NCBI GenBank assembly: GCA_003152695.1
Contig: PMAT01000090.1
Coordinates: forward strand, 139,887 to 203,886
Length of the DNA stretch: 64,000 nucleotides
From: Acidobacteriaceae bacterium
GTDB taxonomy: Bacteria > Acidobacteriota > Terriglobia > Terriglobales > Acidobacteriaceae
Direction of reading: 5' to 3'
Under the pieces are notes generated by a model. The model was given only the letters and a program-made list of their open reading frames with translations. It made no database searches and was not told the origin of the DNA. Of the stretch, positions 35,448 through 45,221 are shown in pieces. Position 1 is the first letter of the stretch. Each line of letters starts with the position of its first letter. The position numbers were made by a program, and so were the translations under genes.

Positions 35448-36617
35448 TCAATGTGTGGCCGGTGTGGGACCCGCAGGGCACACGGGGCCAGCGGGCGTGT
35501 AGGACGCTTTGTTTTGCACAAAGCACCAATTCACCTGCTCGTGCGAGAACTCGGTGACCACGCTGCCCGGCACATCTGCTTCCTTGACTTGCTTGAACTC
35601 GAAGGTCATGCTTCCATCGGGCGCAACCGTTGCCAGCAGATATCCATAAAGATCGGTCATGGCAACTGTGGCGGCAGCATGGTCCTGCGGCAGGCGATAG
35701 CGTACAGCGCCCGCAGAGCCCACAATCCATCCGGGTAGAGCGTCGGCGGCATGGCAGGCGGTGGCGTAGATATTGTTCATCACGAAGTGCGAATGGCTCG
35801 CCAGCACGTACACGTTCTTCTTGGTACTGTGCCGGAAGGCCAGCAGCTCAGCATAGACAATCCGCCCGCTGCTTTGCTCCTGCGCGGAGTCATTCATGCT
35901 GTGCCCGGCGGACAAACTATCGGGCAGGGCCGCGTGCATCCCCAGGACGACCGTGCGGATTGAGTTGTCCTTGGCATCATGAGCCAAGACGCCTTTTAGC
36001 CACGTCATCTGGGCCGCATCGAACTCTTCCGCCGAAGCATTGTCCATGCCGATGAAATCAACGCCGCGTTCGGTCCAGTGATAGTACGTCTTCAGAAGGT
36101 GGTCGTCGGGATTGTCCGCCAGCCGCTGCCGCCGCAAAACCGCCTGGTCAAGCCAGTCGGCGAACTGCGCGACATACTGTTCCCTGGTCATGGGGAAAAT
36201 CATTTCGTGATTGCCCATCGCCAGGAATACAGGCAAGTCTCCGAACGGTTTCAGTTGGTGCTGGATAAAGTCAGGCCAGGCAGCGGCGAGGTAGTCGCTA
36301 ATGGTGGAAGCTGGATGAGTGTGAAGGTAGTCCTCGTCGAAGGTGTAGATGGCACGATAGTCGCCGAGATGCCAATAGAAGGCCGCCCCATCGCGGCCGA
36401 CGCCCTGGGCGATCGCCGGCATCACGATGTTGCCACAGTTGCGCGAGTCGCCCGATACCGCGAACTTCCAGCTCGCCGCGGAGTTGGGCTGCTCTTGCGC
36501 TACCAGTGATGCCGTCGCGCACAGGACCACAAGCAGGGCCAGGATCCAGAATCGGATTGAGACTTCTTTTCTGGTTCCCGATTTCACGAACGGCAGGCTT
36601 TCCCAGCAATCGAGCAT
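35448..36617 (-). CDS. Secreted metallophosphoesterase (calcineurin-like)
   Basis: 389 residues from the ATG at 36617, chosen because TGAGGAAAAG precedes it; the longer frame to 36668 has no such site. A signal peptide (ILALLVVLCATASLVAQ) follows about 25 residues of charged N-terminus. Metal-site motifs in order: SGDSRNCGN, WHLGDYRAIY, AMGNHEM, LGMHAALPD and ASHSHFVMNN, the last being the GHxH motif with Ser for Gly. It is probably a periplasmic phosphoesterase or acid phosphatase of the PAP-like group. The substrate is unknown. It is divergent from the C45 hydrolase at 36784. Confidence 0.88.
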   Translation of the reverse strand: MLDCWESLPFVKSGTRKEVSIRFWILALLVVLCATASLVAQEQPNSAASWKFAVSGDSRNCGNIVMPAIAQGVGRDGAAFYWHLGDYRAIYTFDEDYLHTHPASTISDYLAAAWPDFIQHQLKPFGDLPVFLAMGNHEMIFPMTREQYVAQFADWLDQAVLRRQRLADNPDDHLLKTYYHWTERGVDFIGMDNASAEEFDAAQMTWLKGVLAHDAKDNSIRTVVLGMHAALPDSLSAGHSMNDSAQEQSSGRIVYAELLAFRHSTKKNVYVLASHSHFVMNNIYATACHAADALPGWIVGSAGAVRYRLPQDHAAATVAMTDLYGYLLATVAPDGSMTFEFKQVKEADVPGSVVTEFSHEQVNWCFVQNKASYTPAGPVCPAGPTPATH

Positions 36618-36783
36618 CTTTTCCTCACAGCGCGCGCCCTGCAGCGGGATTTTAGCGCTTTCATACATTAACTGATTGCATGTTCTACACGGAGAATTTC
36701 ATCTCGCCGTCTCGCATTGATATTCGGGGGCTAAAGCGATAAGCTGTGCCGTCTCATTCCTGTGCTGCGCTATTGGAGAACCT

Positions 36784-38223
36784 ATGCCATCTGGATTTCG
36801 CCGGATTGCTCTGTCATTGTTCGCCGTCTGTGTCCTGTTCTCTGCTAGTTTCGCGCTCGCAAAGCAGGATGCAGCTAGGCCTGACGAAGCGCGCCTGAAG
36901 GCCGCTTATCGCTTCGAGCGCAATCATTGGGTGTACGTTCATCTCGAAGGCGCTCCGGCCGACATCGGATATCAGCACGGTTACCTGCTGGCGCCCGAGA
37001 TCGCAGATGGTCTCAACACCGTTCGCGCGGTTACCACGCACAACACCAAGCGCGATTGGAATTTCTACCGCGCCACCGCACAGAACCTGCTGTGGAAGCA
37101 TATAGACGCGGAGTATCAACAGGAATTGCAAGGCATCGTCGATGGCCTGCGCGCCCATGGCGTAAACCTGGATCTGTGGGACGTGGTGGCGTTGAACGCC
37201 ATGGAAGAACTTCCTGACTACTACGTTCCGTGGCTGAACAAACAGGAAAAGCGGGCTGATGCGCCGGTCTTGAAGGCGCCGGGAAACTGCAGCGCACTGG
37301 TTGCGACCGGCTCGATGACCAGGGACCACAAGCCAGTCATTGCTCACAGCAACTGGAGCGACATTGCCACGGGTAGCCGCTGGACCGTCATCTTCGACAT
37401 TGTTCCTACCCACGGTTACCACATGCTGACCGATGGTTTCCCAGGGGTGATCGTGAGCGACGATGACTTCGGCATCAATTCCGCCGGACTCATGGTCACT
37501 GAGACCACTATCACCGGCTACGCGCTGTTCGATCCCAACGGGGCACCTGAGTTTGTGCGGGCGCGCCGGGCAATGCAGTACGCCAGCTCGATCGATGAGT
37601 ATGTGAGGATCATGCTCGACCACAACAATGGCGGATACGCCAATGACTGGCTGTTGGCCGACAACAAGACCGGTGAAATTGCGCGATTTGAGATTGGCCT
37701 GAACCTGCATCGCGTATGGCGGACCAAGGACGGCTACTTTGTCGGCTCAAACTTTCCCAGCGACCCTGACTTCATCAAGAAAGAGACCGACTTCGATCCC
37801 AACAACATGGGCAGCTCAATGAATGCCCGTCACCAGCGCTGGCAGGAACTGATGGCACAGAACAAGGGGCAGATCGATGTCGAGATGGCGAAGAAATTTC
37901 TCGCCGACCACTGGGACAGCTACGAAGGCAAGGAAGACCGCGACGAACGTTCCCTCTGCGGCCACCTCGCCAACTCGCCGCGGGGCGCGCCCGAGTGGGA
38001 GCGGCCACCGTATGCTCCCGACGGTGCCGTAACGGCCCAGGCCGCTGACAGCGCCATGGCGAAGAACATGAGCCTGCAAGCAAAAGCCGGTTACCCTTGT
38101 GGGGAGGATTTCATCGCTGACAAATTCCTGAAGGAGCACCCCGAATTTGAATGGCAGCGGCCCGTCTTGCGCGACATGAAGGGCAATCCCTGGGCCGAGT
38201 TCAAGGCCGCGGATAAACAATGA
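36784..38223 (+). CDS. Secreted C45-type acyltransferase/amidase or phospholipase B-like protein
   Basis: 479 residues with a signal peptide (cleavage plausible near FALA, residue 26). The candidate N-terminal nucleophile of the mature enzyme is Cys169 in APGNCSALVATG, preceded by the propeptide segment typical of self-processing Ntn hydrolases such as acyl-CoA:6-APA acyltransferase and phospholipase B-like proteins. HSNWSD, GFPGVIVSDDDFGINSAGLMVTETT and NNGGYANDWLLADNKTGEIARFE are family-type motifs. GGAG lies five bases before the ATG. It appears monocistronic. The substrate (acyl amide or lipid) cannot be told from sequence. Confidence 0.85.
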   Translation: MPSGFRRIALSLFAVCVLFSASFALAKQDAARPDEARLKAAYRFERNHWVYVHLEGAPADIGYQHGYLLAPEIADGLNTVRAVTTHNTKRDWNFYRATAQNLLWKHIDAEYQQELQGIVDGLRAHGVNLDLWDVVALNAMEELPDYYVPWLNKQEKRADAPVLKAPGNCSALVATGSMTRDHKPVIAHSNWSDIATGSRWTVIFDIVPTHGYHMLTDGFPGVIVSDDDFGINSAGLMVTETTITGYALFDPNGAPEFVRARRAMQYASSIDEYVRIMLDHNNGGYANDWLLADNKTGEIARFEIGLNLHRVWRTKDGYFVGSNFPSDPDFIKKETDFDPNNMGSSMNARHQRWQELMAQNKGQIDVEMAKKFLADHWDSYEGKEDRDERSLCGHLANSPRGAPEWERPPYAPDGAVTAQAADSAMAKNMSLQAKAGYPCGEDFIADKFLKEHPEFEWQRPVLRDMKGNPWAEFKAADKQ

Positions 38224-38357
38224 AGCCATTCTTTTCGCAGCTAGATCAGCTTTCGGATGTTTTTCGCCTGTCATCCTGCAACCTACGTGTTGCAACAAGC
38301 ATCTAAGTGAATCGAGTTGGGAAGTTGGCTGACCGCTCCGTCTTGAGGAGGATGCCC

Positions 38358-38801
38358 ATGTTTCACAAGCTCTTTTCCACTTCAAATGATTTCACACTCA
38401 CCCTCGTGCGCCTGGCGCTCGGCGTGACCTTCTTTATGCACGGCGCGCAAAAAATGCTGGGCTGGTTCGGGGGGTATGGTTTCCACGCCACGATGGGGAC
38501 GTTTACCCATTACTTGGGAATTCCGGCGCCGCTGGCGTTCCTGGCTATTTGCGCGGAGTTCTTCGGCGGCCTCGGGCTGCTGGTTGGTTTGCTCAGCCGT
38601 GTCGCCGCGCTGGGCATCATGGTCAATATGCTGGTCGCCATTGCAACCGTCCACCACGTAAATGGGTTCTTCATGAACTGGACCGGCCAGCAAAAGGGTG
38701 AGGGATTTGAATTCCATATTCTGGCGATAGCGCTGGCCATCATTGTGTTGGTCAAAGGTTCGGGCGCCGTTTCCATCGATCGCGCGATAGCCGGCGAATA
38801 G
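38358..38801 (+). CDS. DoxX family membrane protein
   Basis: 147 residues from the ATG at 38358; AGGAGG ends six bases before it, while the ATG at 38352 directly abuts that site. Four transmembrane helices are visible, with the DoxX signature MHGAQKMLGWFGGYG at about 22-36. Family members include the small subunit of thiosulfate:quinone oxidoreductase and many uncharacterised quinone- or redox-associated membrane proteins. No partner is adjacent. It is convergent with the histidine kinase gene, 28 bp apart. Confidence 0.9.
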   Translation: MFHKLFSTSNDFTLTLVRLALGVTFFMHGAQKMLGWFGGYGFHATMGTFTHYLGIPAPLAFLAICAEFFGGLGLLVGLLSRVAALGIMVNMLVAIATVHHVNGFFMNWTGQQKGEGFEFHILAIALAIIVLVKGSGAVSIDRAIAGE

Positions 38802-38829
38802 CCGCAGGGCTGTCAGCCAGCATCCACGT

Positions 38830-40260
38830 TCAGGGCGTCCTCGGCGGAGGACGGTACGGCAGCAGCACTTTCACGATACAACCCCGCGTGTCCCGGCGAT
38901 TGGCCAACTCGATCGAACCGCCGTGGGCCTCGGCGATCTGCTGCGACAGGACCAAGCCGATCCCAGAACCGCCCGGCTTGGTGGTATAGAACGGAACAAA
39001 AGCGTTGCTCGGATTGAGCAGGCCAATGCCGTTGTCTTCCACGATCAGCGCCAGCTTGCGATCGTACTGTTCCCATCGCATGGAAACCTTCGGAGCTGCG
39101 GTTTCCGAATCCGCATGGGCCGACTGTGCCTGCTCCAGTGCGGCATCCACGGCATTGCGCACCAGGTTGATCAGCATCTGTTCAATGAGGTCGGGATCGA
39201 TCATCAGGACACGCTCGGAGCCCGGCACGATCTCCACGTTAAGGCGAGTTTCCAGGAGAGCAACGCGTTCCAACAGCGGCCGCAACTCCACCGGTTGCAG
39301 AGTGGGCGAAGGCATCTGTGCCAACCGTCGATAAGACTGCAGGAAGCGGTGCAGGGAAGCGGTGCGCGATTCTATGATGTTGAGTCCGCGTTGAAAATCC
39401 GCGTTCTGCTCTTCCGGCAATTGCGGCAGCGGCAGGCGCGAAGCCAGGCTTCCGGCAATCGAAATGATGGGCGCCAGCGAGTTGTTAAGCTCATGACCCA
39501 GAACGCGGATCAAGCGCTGCCATGCGCTGCGCTCTTCTTCGCGCAGGGCGCGGCTCACGTCGGAGAGCACGATCAGTTTGTGGGGCACGCCGTTTTGGCG
39601 AAAGGAACTCTGGCGCACCATCCAGCGCGCATTGGGAGTCGAGTAGGGAAGCGCGACTAGGGTTTCGTTTCTGGCTTCGAAGCAAGCATTGAGCTCGAGT
39701 TCCGCAGCCGTCTTCCCCAGCAGCCGGGCCGATGGCTGTTGCAACAGCCTTTCGCCAGCCGCGTTCACCAGTCGCAGGATGTGATCGGGATCGAAGGTAA
39801 ACAGCGGAGCGTCGATCTCATCGACCACTCGTCGCAGCAATGCGGTGGCTTCAATCGTCTGAATGCGCTGCTCTGTCAGGATGTCGGCAAGCGCATTGAT
39901 TTCGAGCGCCAACTCGCCGAGCGCATCATTGGCTACCGCCCCTCGCGCACGAAAAGAATAGTCCTCTTCGCGCAACGCACCGACCACGTTGGTCAACGTT
40001 TGCAGCGGTCGCACGATCTGGTCGAGCAACGCCAACGTCAGCACCAGCCAAAGGAAAAACTCAAGCGCCGTCAGCGCTATTCTTATGTCACGCGTCCAGG
40101 GCTGAGTCCAGATGAGGATGGTGCCGAAGGCAATACCCGGAAGGGCCGCCAATACGGCGAACAAAGCGATACGTTTTTCGAAGAGCAGCCTCGATCTGCG
40201 AGAGCGAGCGCGGAGAGTTCGGGCTGCGGACTTGGAGTCGCCGCCTGAACTAGAGTCCAT
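38830..40260 (-). CDS. NtrY-like sensor histidine kinase
   Basis: 476 residues from the ATG at 40260, which overlaps the end of the response regulator gene by 11 bases (translational coupling). Two membrane helices (about 30-50 and 58-80) are followed by a HAMP-like region, a PAS domain (about 145-240), the phosphoacceptor His256 in RVLGHELNNSLAP, and an ATPase domain with NLVRNAVDAAL, VEDNGIGL and GGSGIGLVLSQQI. The periplasmic loop is almost absent, so it probably senses membrane or cytosolic signals. The adjacent sigma-54 activator is its cognate regulator. Together they sit at the 3' end of the efflux operon. Confidence 0.94.
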   Translation of the reverse strand: MDSSSGGDSKSAARTLRARSRRSRLLFEKRIALFAVLAALPGIAFGTILIWTQPWTRDIRIALTALEFFLWLVLTLALLDQIVRPLQTLTNVVGALREEDYSFRARGAVANDALGELALEINALADILTEQRIQTIEATALLRRVVDEIDAPLFTFDPDHILRLVNAAGERLLQQPSARLLGKTAAELELNACFEARNETLVALPYSTPNARWMVRQSSFRQNGVPHKLIVLSDVSRALREEERSAWQRLIRVLGHELNNSLAPIISIAGSLASRLPLPQLPEEQNADFQRGLNIIESRTASLHRFLQSYRRLAQMPSPTLQPVELRPLLERVALLETRLNVEIVPGSERVLMIDPDLIEQMLINLVRNAVDAALEQAQSAHADSETAAPKVSMRWEQYDRKLALIVEDNGIGLLNPSNAFVPFYTTKPGGSGIGLVLSQQIAEAHGGSIELANRRDTRGCIVKVLLPYRPPPRTP

Positions 40261-41671
40261 ACCGCTCCATCCGGCGGTAAAGAGCGCCACGGCTCAAGCC
40301 CAAGGCCTCAGCCGCCTGACTGACGTTGCCGTGGAACCGCTGCAGCGCTTTGCGCACCAGGATGCCCTCGACTTCTTCGATGCTGAGTTCTTCCAGGTTC
40401 TGCCCCTGCGGGCGTTGCACATTCAGCCCCAGATCCGAGACTTGAATCTCGCCGGTGTGGCACATGAGCACCGCCCGTTCCAGGGTGTGCTCTAGTTCGC
40501 GGACGTTGCCGGGCCACGCATACTGCATCATGGTCTGCAGGGCGGGCGCGGCAAAACCGCTCACCGGCGCGCGATAGCGCGTCGCATAACGCGACAGGAA
40601 ATGCGCCGCCAGCGCCGCAATATCTTCGCGGCGCTCGCGCAGGGCGGGGATGTGGATCTCGACCGTGTTCAGCCGGAAAAGCAGGTCCTCCCTAAACTGG
40701 CCTGCGGCAATTGCAGTTTGCAGATCGATGTTCGTCGCCGAGATGACGCGCACGTTGATCCGCTTGGTTCGGGATGAGCCTACGCGCTCGATCTCGCCCG
40801 TCTCCAGCACGCGCAGCAATTTGGCCTGCTGACGCATGGGAACGTTTCCAATCTCATCGAGAAAGATGGTGCCATTGTCGGCCAGCTCAAAACGTCCGAT
40901 GCGGTCGGTGCGCGCATCGGTAAACGCGCCTTTCACGTGGCCGAACAGTTCGCTTTCGAAGGTGCCCTCGGGCAGCGCGCCAGTGTTGACGGCGACCAGA
41001 GGCATCGAAGCTCTCGCCGACATCACATGCAGAGTCTGTGCTACCACCTCTTTGCCGGTGCCATGTTCGCCGGTAACCAGCACATTGGCGTCGGAGGGGC
41101 CGATGCGCGCAATCGTCTGCAAGACCGGCTGCATGGAAGGCGCGGCGGCGATGAACTGGGGACGCCCTTCGGCGCGCAACAGTTTCGCTTCGGCTTCTAG
41201 GCGCTGAGTGCGTTGCAGAGCCCGATGCAGTTCGACCTGAGTGCGCAAGATGGCCAACAGGCGCTCGTTCTCCCAGGGCTTTTGAACGAAATCGCGCGCG
41301 CCGCGGCGCATGGCCTCGACAGCCAGTGCAACGTTGCCCCACGCCGTCATCACGATCACCGGAAGGCTGCTGTCGAAGGCCACGATCTGGGAGAGCAGGT
41401 CCAGACCTTCCTGACCTGAGGTGGTATCGCGGGTGTAGTTTAAGTCGATCAGCACGGCATCGTAGAAGTCGCTGGCGAGAGCTTCCCGCACTGCTGCCGG
41501 CGATTTTGCGGTATCAACTTCAAAACCCTCGGGACGCAGCAGCAGTTCAATGGCTTCGAGAATGTGCGGTTGATCATCAGCCGCAAGAATGCGGCCGGCT
41601 TTCTGCCGATCACGGGTCCCGGCGGCAGAATCTACTATTCTCGCAGTTGCTTGACTTTGCGACTTGGGCAA
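40250..41671 (-). CDS. Sigma-54-dependent response regulator (NtrC family)
   Basis: 473 residues. The receiver domain is about 25-145 with phosphoacceptor Asp76 and a 20-residue N-terminal extension. The AAA+ domain is about 172-400 with Walker A GEHGTGKE (Lys retained; consensus GESGTGKE), the sigma-54-contact loop GAFTDA (canonical GAFTGA has Gly where this has Asp), and FLDEIGN. A Fis-type helix-turn-helix ends the protein (NVSQAAEALGLSRGALYRRMERYGL). It is coupled to the sensor kinase and follows tolC by 11 bp. It probably activates the operon's sigma-54-like promoter near 46496. Confidence 0.95.
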   Translation of the reverse strand: MPKSQSQATARIVDSAAGTRDRQKAGRILAADDQPHILEAIELLLRPEGFEVDTAKSPAAVREALASDFYDAVLIDLNYTRDTTSGQEGLDLLSQIVAFDSSLPVIVMTAWGNVALAVEAMRRGARDFVQKPWENERLLAILRTQVELHRALQRTQRLEAEAKLLRAEGRPQFIAAAPSMQPVLQTIARIGPSDANVLVTGEHGTGKEVVAQTLHVMSARASMPLVAVNTGALPEGTFESELFGHVKGAFTDARTDRIGRFELADNGTIFLDEIGNVPMRQQAKLLRVLETGEIERVGSSRTKRINVRVISATNIDLQTAIAAGQFREDLLFRLNTVEIHIPALRERREDIAALAAHFLSRYATRYRAPVSGFAAPALQTMMQYAWPGNVRELEHTLERAVLMCHTGEIQVSDLGLNVQRPQGQNLEELSIEEVEGILVRKALQRFHGNVSQAAEALGLSRGALYRRMERYGL

Positions 41672-41682
41672 CGTGCTCTCCG

Positions 41683-43662
41683 TCAGGGTGCGGTGCCGTT
41701 CACCGCATCCTGGATCTGAATGCCATTATCTTCCAGAGTAGTTCCAGTGGCGCGTTGCAACTCGAGCTTGGACTTCTGGTAGGCCGTCGTGGCATTCACC
41801 AGATCGAGTTCGGCAACCGCGAGGTCGCGCTGCGCGGTCAAGGTCTGGAAGCTCGATCCTGCGCCCAGCGTTTGCTCCTTCTGCATGATGGTAAACGTCT
41901 TGTCCGCCAGATCGCGCGCTTTTTTCGCCGCTTGCACCCGGGCGCGGCCCTGCTCAAGAGCATATTGCGCGTTGCGCACTTCGATGCGAATTTGCTTCTT
42001 CAACTGTTGCAGGCGCAACTCGGACTGACGGTATTCCAACTCCGAACGATATTGGTCTGCCTTGGCGACCCGATTACGGATGGGAAGGGTCAGGTTAAGG
42101 CCCACAAAATAATCCGGGGAGGAATTGTTGAACGCATCGCTGAAAGCTCCCCCAAAACAGCAAGGTGCAGTCGTGGTATTGGGATTCAGATAGTAAGCCG
42201 GATTCAATTCTCCCGCCAAGCCCGTGCCGCCGTAAAAGCCCACCAGGGCAAGCGTTGGCAGCAAAGCGTTCTTGGCCGCCTGGCGGCTGATCTGGCGGTT
42301 CTGCAGATCAATCTGCGTTTCCGAGAGCTCCGGGCGGTCCTGCAAGGCCATCGTGATCAGGTCCTGGGCCGATTTGTCGGGCACCGTATCCGTTGGTTCC
42401 AGCCGGTCCGTAGGAATTACCGGCATCGATTCCAGCACGGGGTCGTCGAGGTTCTTGGTGAGCGCATTCTTGATCAACGATTCCTGCAACTGCAAATTTG
42501 TCTTGGCGACAGTCAGGTCCTGATCGCGCCTGGATACCTCGGCTTCGGCGCGCATGACATCCATGGCGGGAATCGCTTCTAGTTGTAGCTGCTTCAGGGC
42601 ATTTCCCAAACTCTGCTGGGCAAATGCGAACGACTGCTCGTTGACCCGCTCTTCTTCGTAGGCGCTCACCAGGTCCCAATAGATATTGGCAATCTGCGTG
42701 ACGGTTGCGATCACCTGGTTCTTGAACGCGATGTCGGAGATCTTCTTGTTGTTGCGCGCGATGCGCAAGAAGCGCAGGTTAGGGCCGGTTCCGAATCCCG
42801 CCAGCAGTTGTTGCGTGAATTGCGCGCGGTAGTAGGTTCCCAGTTGCGGGCTCAGACTGCTGAAAATACTGTTCGTGGCCTGCCGGTTGTTGTCCACCTC
42901 GAACGAGAAGGTCGTGCCGGTGGAAAACGATTGTGTGTAATTGACGTTCACCTGCGCGGTGTTTAATTGCAATTGGGGGACGCCATAGATCTGCAGGTTG
43001 GCAAGCGGTGTGGTTTGATGTTCTAAGCCGCTAATGACGCCGACGGTTGGGTCATACGACTGCACTGGAGTTCCTGCGCCCAGGGTGGACTGCACCAGAC
43101 CGGCAGCGCCGGCGCCCGCTCCTCCCGCGCCTCCGGTCGTGCCACCGGCGCCCGCGCCCGGCGCGCCCGTTCCAAAGCCACCTACACCACCGCCCGGCGT
43201 GCCTCCTACGACGCCGGTGTTGACGCCGCGGAAGGAAGCGCCCGCCTTCGTTCTCTGTATATCGGTGTCGGCGATGGGCAGGTTATAGCGGGCGATGGCC
43301 AGATCGAGATTGTTCTCCAGCGCCAGGGCGATCGCGTCCTGCAACGAGATATACAGCTTGCCGTCGCGGGTGAGGCGGTCAATGCGTGACGAGTTTTGCA
43401 AATTCGGTTCGGGTACCTGGCTGGGCGCATACGCGTCGAACGGGTTATGCGAGTGGGGAATCGCCAGGCGCGCCGGAGTATGTATGGAAAGCTCTGCAGG
43501 CGCCGTCGAATTGGAGGGCTGCGGCGTCGGCGCATTCGGCATCTGCGCAGGGGGCGAATCAGCCGGCGCTTGGGTCTGCGCTTGTGTTTGTGCTTGAGCG
43601 CCCACCAGCAAACAACAGAGGAAAAGCGCCAGGACCGACGATTTGAAGAGACGCTGCATCAT
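41683..43662 (-). CDS. TolC-family outer-membrane efflux protein with Gly-rich insert
   Basis: 659 residues from the ATG at 43662, which overlaps the upstream ABC stop by four bases (ATGA). A signal peptide ([15 protein letters not shown]) is followed by a Gln/Pro-rich linker. The two outer-membrane-efflux repeats are recognisable, with long helical stretches such as [28 protein letters not shown]. An unusual run of about 45 residues, almost all Gly/Ala/Thr ([12 protein letters not shown] onwards, near 155-200), interrupts the first repeat. TolC proteins are typically 430-500 residues, so this one is long. It forms the outer-membrane duct for the adaptor encoded at 45222. Confidence 0.92.
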   Translation of the reverse strand: MMQRLFKSSVLALFLCCLLVGAQAQTQAQTQAPADSPPAQMPNAPTPQPSNSTAPAELSIHTPARLAIPHSHNPFDAYAPSQVPEPNLQNSSRIDRLTRDGKLYISLQDAIALALENNLDLAIARYNLPIADTDIQRTKAGASFRGVNTGVVGGTPGGGVGGFGTGAPGAGAGGTTGGAGGAGAGAAGLVQSTLGAGTPVQSYDPTVGVISGLEHQTTPLANLQIYGVPQLQLNTAQVNVNYTQSFSTGTTFSFEVDNNRQATNSIFSSLSPQLGTYYRAQFTQQLLAGFGTGPNLRFLRIARNNKKISDIAFKNQVIATVTQIANIYWDLVSAYEEERVNEQSFAFAQQSLGNALKQLQLEAIPAMDVMRAEAEVSRRDQDLTVAKTNLQLQESLIKNALTKNLDDPVLESMPVIPTDRLEPTDTVPDKSAQDLITMALQDRPELSETQIDLQNRQISRQAAKNALLPTLALVGFYGGTGLAGELNPAYYLNPNTTTAPCCFGGAFSDAFNNSSPDYFVGLNLTLPIRNRVAKADQYRSELEYRQSELRLQQLKKQIRIEVRNAQYALEQGRARVQAAKKARDLADKTFTIMQKEQTLGAGSSFQTLTAQRDLAVAELDLVNATTAYQKSKLELQRATGTTLEDNGIQIQDAVNGTAP

Positions 43663-44369
43663 GAACGGACCGCCTCTCCGCTCGCTGCGAGCGCTGGATT
43701 TGAGATGTCGCCCACCAGCCACCCGTCGCGCATCTGGATGGTGCGAGTCCCATACGACGCGTTGACATCGGAGTGCGTGACTTGCACGATCGTGGTTCCT
43801 TCGCGATTCAGTTGTGTGAACAGCTCCATGATTTCCTTGGCCTGGCTGGAATGCAGATTGCCGGTAGGTTCGTCGGCCAGCAGCAGGGCCGGTTTGTGGA
43901 TGACCGCCCGGGCGATGCCCACCAACTGCTGCTGTCCGCCGGAAAGCTGGTTGGGATACAGGTCCTTCTTGGCGACGATCTGAAAATGGTCGAGCGTTTC
44001 GGCCACCATGCCTTGTCTCTGACTGCGCGGAATGTCCTTGTACGACAGCGGAAGATCGATGTTCTCCTGCACCGTCAAGTCGTCAAGCAGGTGATAGCTC
44101 TGAAAGACCATCCCGATATTGCGTTTGGCCAGTTCGGCGCGCTCTTTGCGCTTCATCGCGTGCACGGCCGCCTCGCGAAACCAGTACTCGCCCGCCCATT
44201 GATCGTCGAGCAGAGCGAGCACGTTCAGCAGCGATGACTTGCCCGCGCCCGACGGCCCCATGACGGTGACAAATTCGCCTTCCCGGATCGTGAGGCCAAC
44301 CCGGCGCAATACCCAGGTCTGCCCTGCGCCGGTTTTGTAGCTGCGTTCGACATTGTTGAGTTGGATCAT
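43659..44369 (-). CDS. ABC transporter ATP-binding protein (MacB/LolD type)
   Basis: 236 residues from the ATG at 44369; four more codons upstream (MLTI) would come from the repeat array. Walker [10 protein letters not shown], signature [14 protein letters not shown] and Walker [11 protein letters not shown] are intact, so it should hydrolyse ATP. There is no recognisable ribosome-binding site. It is translationally coupled to tolC. No permease is encoded in the operon, so it must pair with a permease elsewhere. Confidence 0.93.
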   Translation of the reverse strand: MIQLNNVERSYKTGAGQTWVLRRVGLTIREGEFVTVMGPSGAGKSSLLNVLALLDDQWAGEYWFREAAVHAMKRKERAELAKRNIGMVFQSYHLLDDLTVQENIDLPLSYKDIPRSQRQGMVAETLDHFQIVAKKDLYPNQLSGGQQQLVGIARAVIHKPALLLADEPTGNLHSSQAKEIMELFTQLNREGTTIVQVTHSDVNASYGTRTIQMRDGWLVGDISNPALAASGEAVRS

Positions 44370-44374
44370 GATGG

Positions 44375-44473
44375 TTAGCAACCAGCAACTAGCAATTAGT
44401 GATTAGCAATCCAGCGTAGGATCTCGATTGGCATTCCCCAAGCACTAATTGCTAGCTGCTAATTGCTCACTGC
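44375..44473. repeat. Facing arrays of 7-bp repeats between two ABC ATPase genes
   Basis: The left array reads TTAGCAA, CCAGCAA, CTAGCAA, TTAGTGA, TTAGCAA in perfect 7-bp phase (44375-44409). The right array reads TAATTGC, TAGCTGC, TAATTGC, TCACTGC (44446-44473). AGCAACTAGCAATTAGTG (44384-44401) pairs with CACTAATTGCTAGCTGCT (44443-44460) at 17 of 18 positions. The right array contains the TGA stop of the upstream ATPase gene. Confidence 0.85.
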
Positions 44474-45189
44474 GTCTCCTGCATCAGCCTGCGCAGCTCT
44501 TCCTCGGCGACAACTTTGCCGTCAAACAAATGGATTTCGCGCTCTGCATGCGCGGCGAAACGAGGATCGTGGGTCACCATGCAGATGGTAGCGCCTTCAC
44601 GATGGAGTTTTTGCAGCAACTCCATCACCGCTTCGCCATTGCGCGAGTCCAGGTTTCCGGTAGGCTCGTCGGCCAGCAGGATGGAAGGCGAACCGGCCAA
44701 CGCTCGTGCTACGGCGACACGCTGCTGCTGACCGCCTGACAATTGCGAGGGATAATGCCGCAGCCGGTGGGCCATGCCGACGCGCTCCAGCGATTCCACC
44801 ACCCGCCGTTTGCGCTCGGCCGCGGGCATGCCGTCGCGATAGGTCAGCGGCAGCTCGACGTTTTCGTACACCGTGAGATCGCCGATGAGGTTAAAGCTCT
44901 GGAAGATGAACCCGATTTCGCGATTGCGAATACGCGAGCGATCGGCGAAATCCAGGTTCGCGACCGGCTGCCCGTTGAGTTTGTAGTCGCCGGCAGTCGG
45001 CGTGTCGAGCAGCCCGATGATGGAGAGCAAGGTTGACTTGCCGCAACCTGAGGGCCCGGACATGGCGACATACTCGCCTTTGCGCACCATGAGATGAACG
45101 CCAGCCAGGGCGTGGGTCTCGACTTCATCGGTGTAAAAAACCTTGGTGAGATTTTCAATCTCAATTAGCGGGGTTGCTGCATCGCTCAT
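44467..45189 (-). CDS. ABC transporter ATP-binding protein (MacB/LolD type)
   Basis: 240 residues from the ATG at 45189, with GGAAG five bases upstream; the longer frame to 45255 would overlap the adaptor gene. Walker A GPSGCGKST, signature LSGGQQQRVAVARALAG, Walker [17 protein letters not shown] and the switch His (VTHDPR) are all present. It is the second ATPase of the efflux operon and is more canonical than the downstream one. The stop codon lies inside the 7-bp repeat array. No permease is adjacent. Confidence 0.95.
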   Translation of the reverse strand: MSDAATPLIEIENLTKVFYTDEVETHALAGVHLMVRKGEYVAMSGPSGCGKSTLLSIIGLLDTPTAGDYKLNGQPVANLDFADRSRIRNREIGFIFQSFNLIGDLTVYENVELPLTYRDGMPAAERKRRVVESLERVGMAHRLRHYPSQLSGGQQQRVAVARALAGSPSILLADEPTGNLDSRNGEAVMELLQKLHREGATICMVTHDPRFAAHAEREIHLFDGKVVAEEELRRLMQETQ

Positions 45190-45221
45190 GTTGTCTTCCA
45201 TTCTGTGATGATCACTGTTCC

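Noticed and set aside
41326-42582. 418-residue plus-strand frame across the response regulator and tolC
   Set aside because: Spans two well-supported minus-strand genes and has an Arg/Gln/Leu-rich shadow composition.
43659-45189. Reading the two ATPases as fused to permeases
   Set aside because: Both end normally at about 240 residues and the spaces between genes are too small for a permease.
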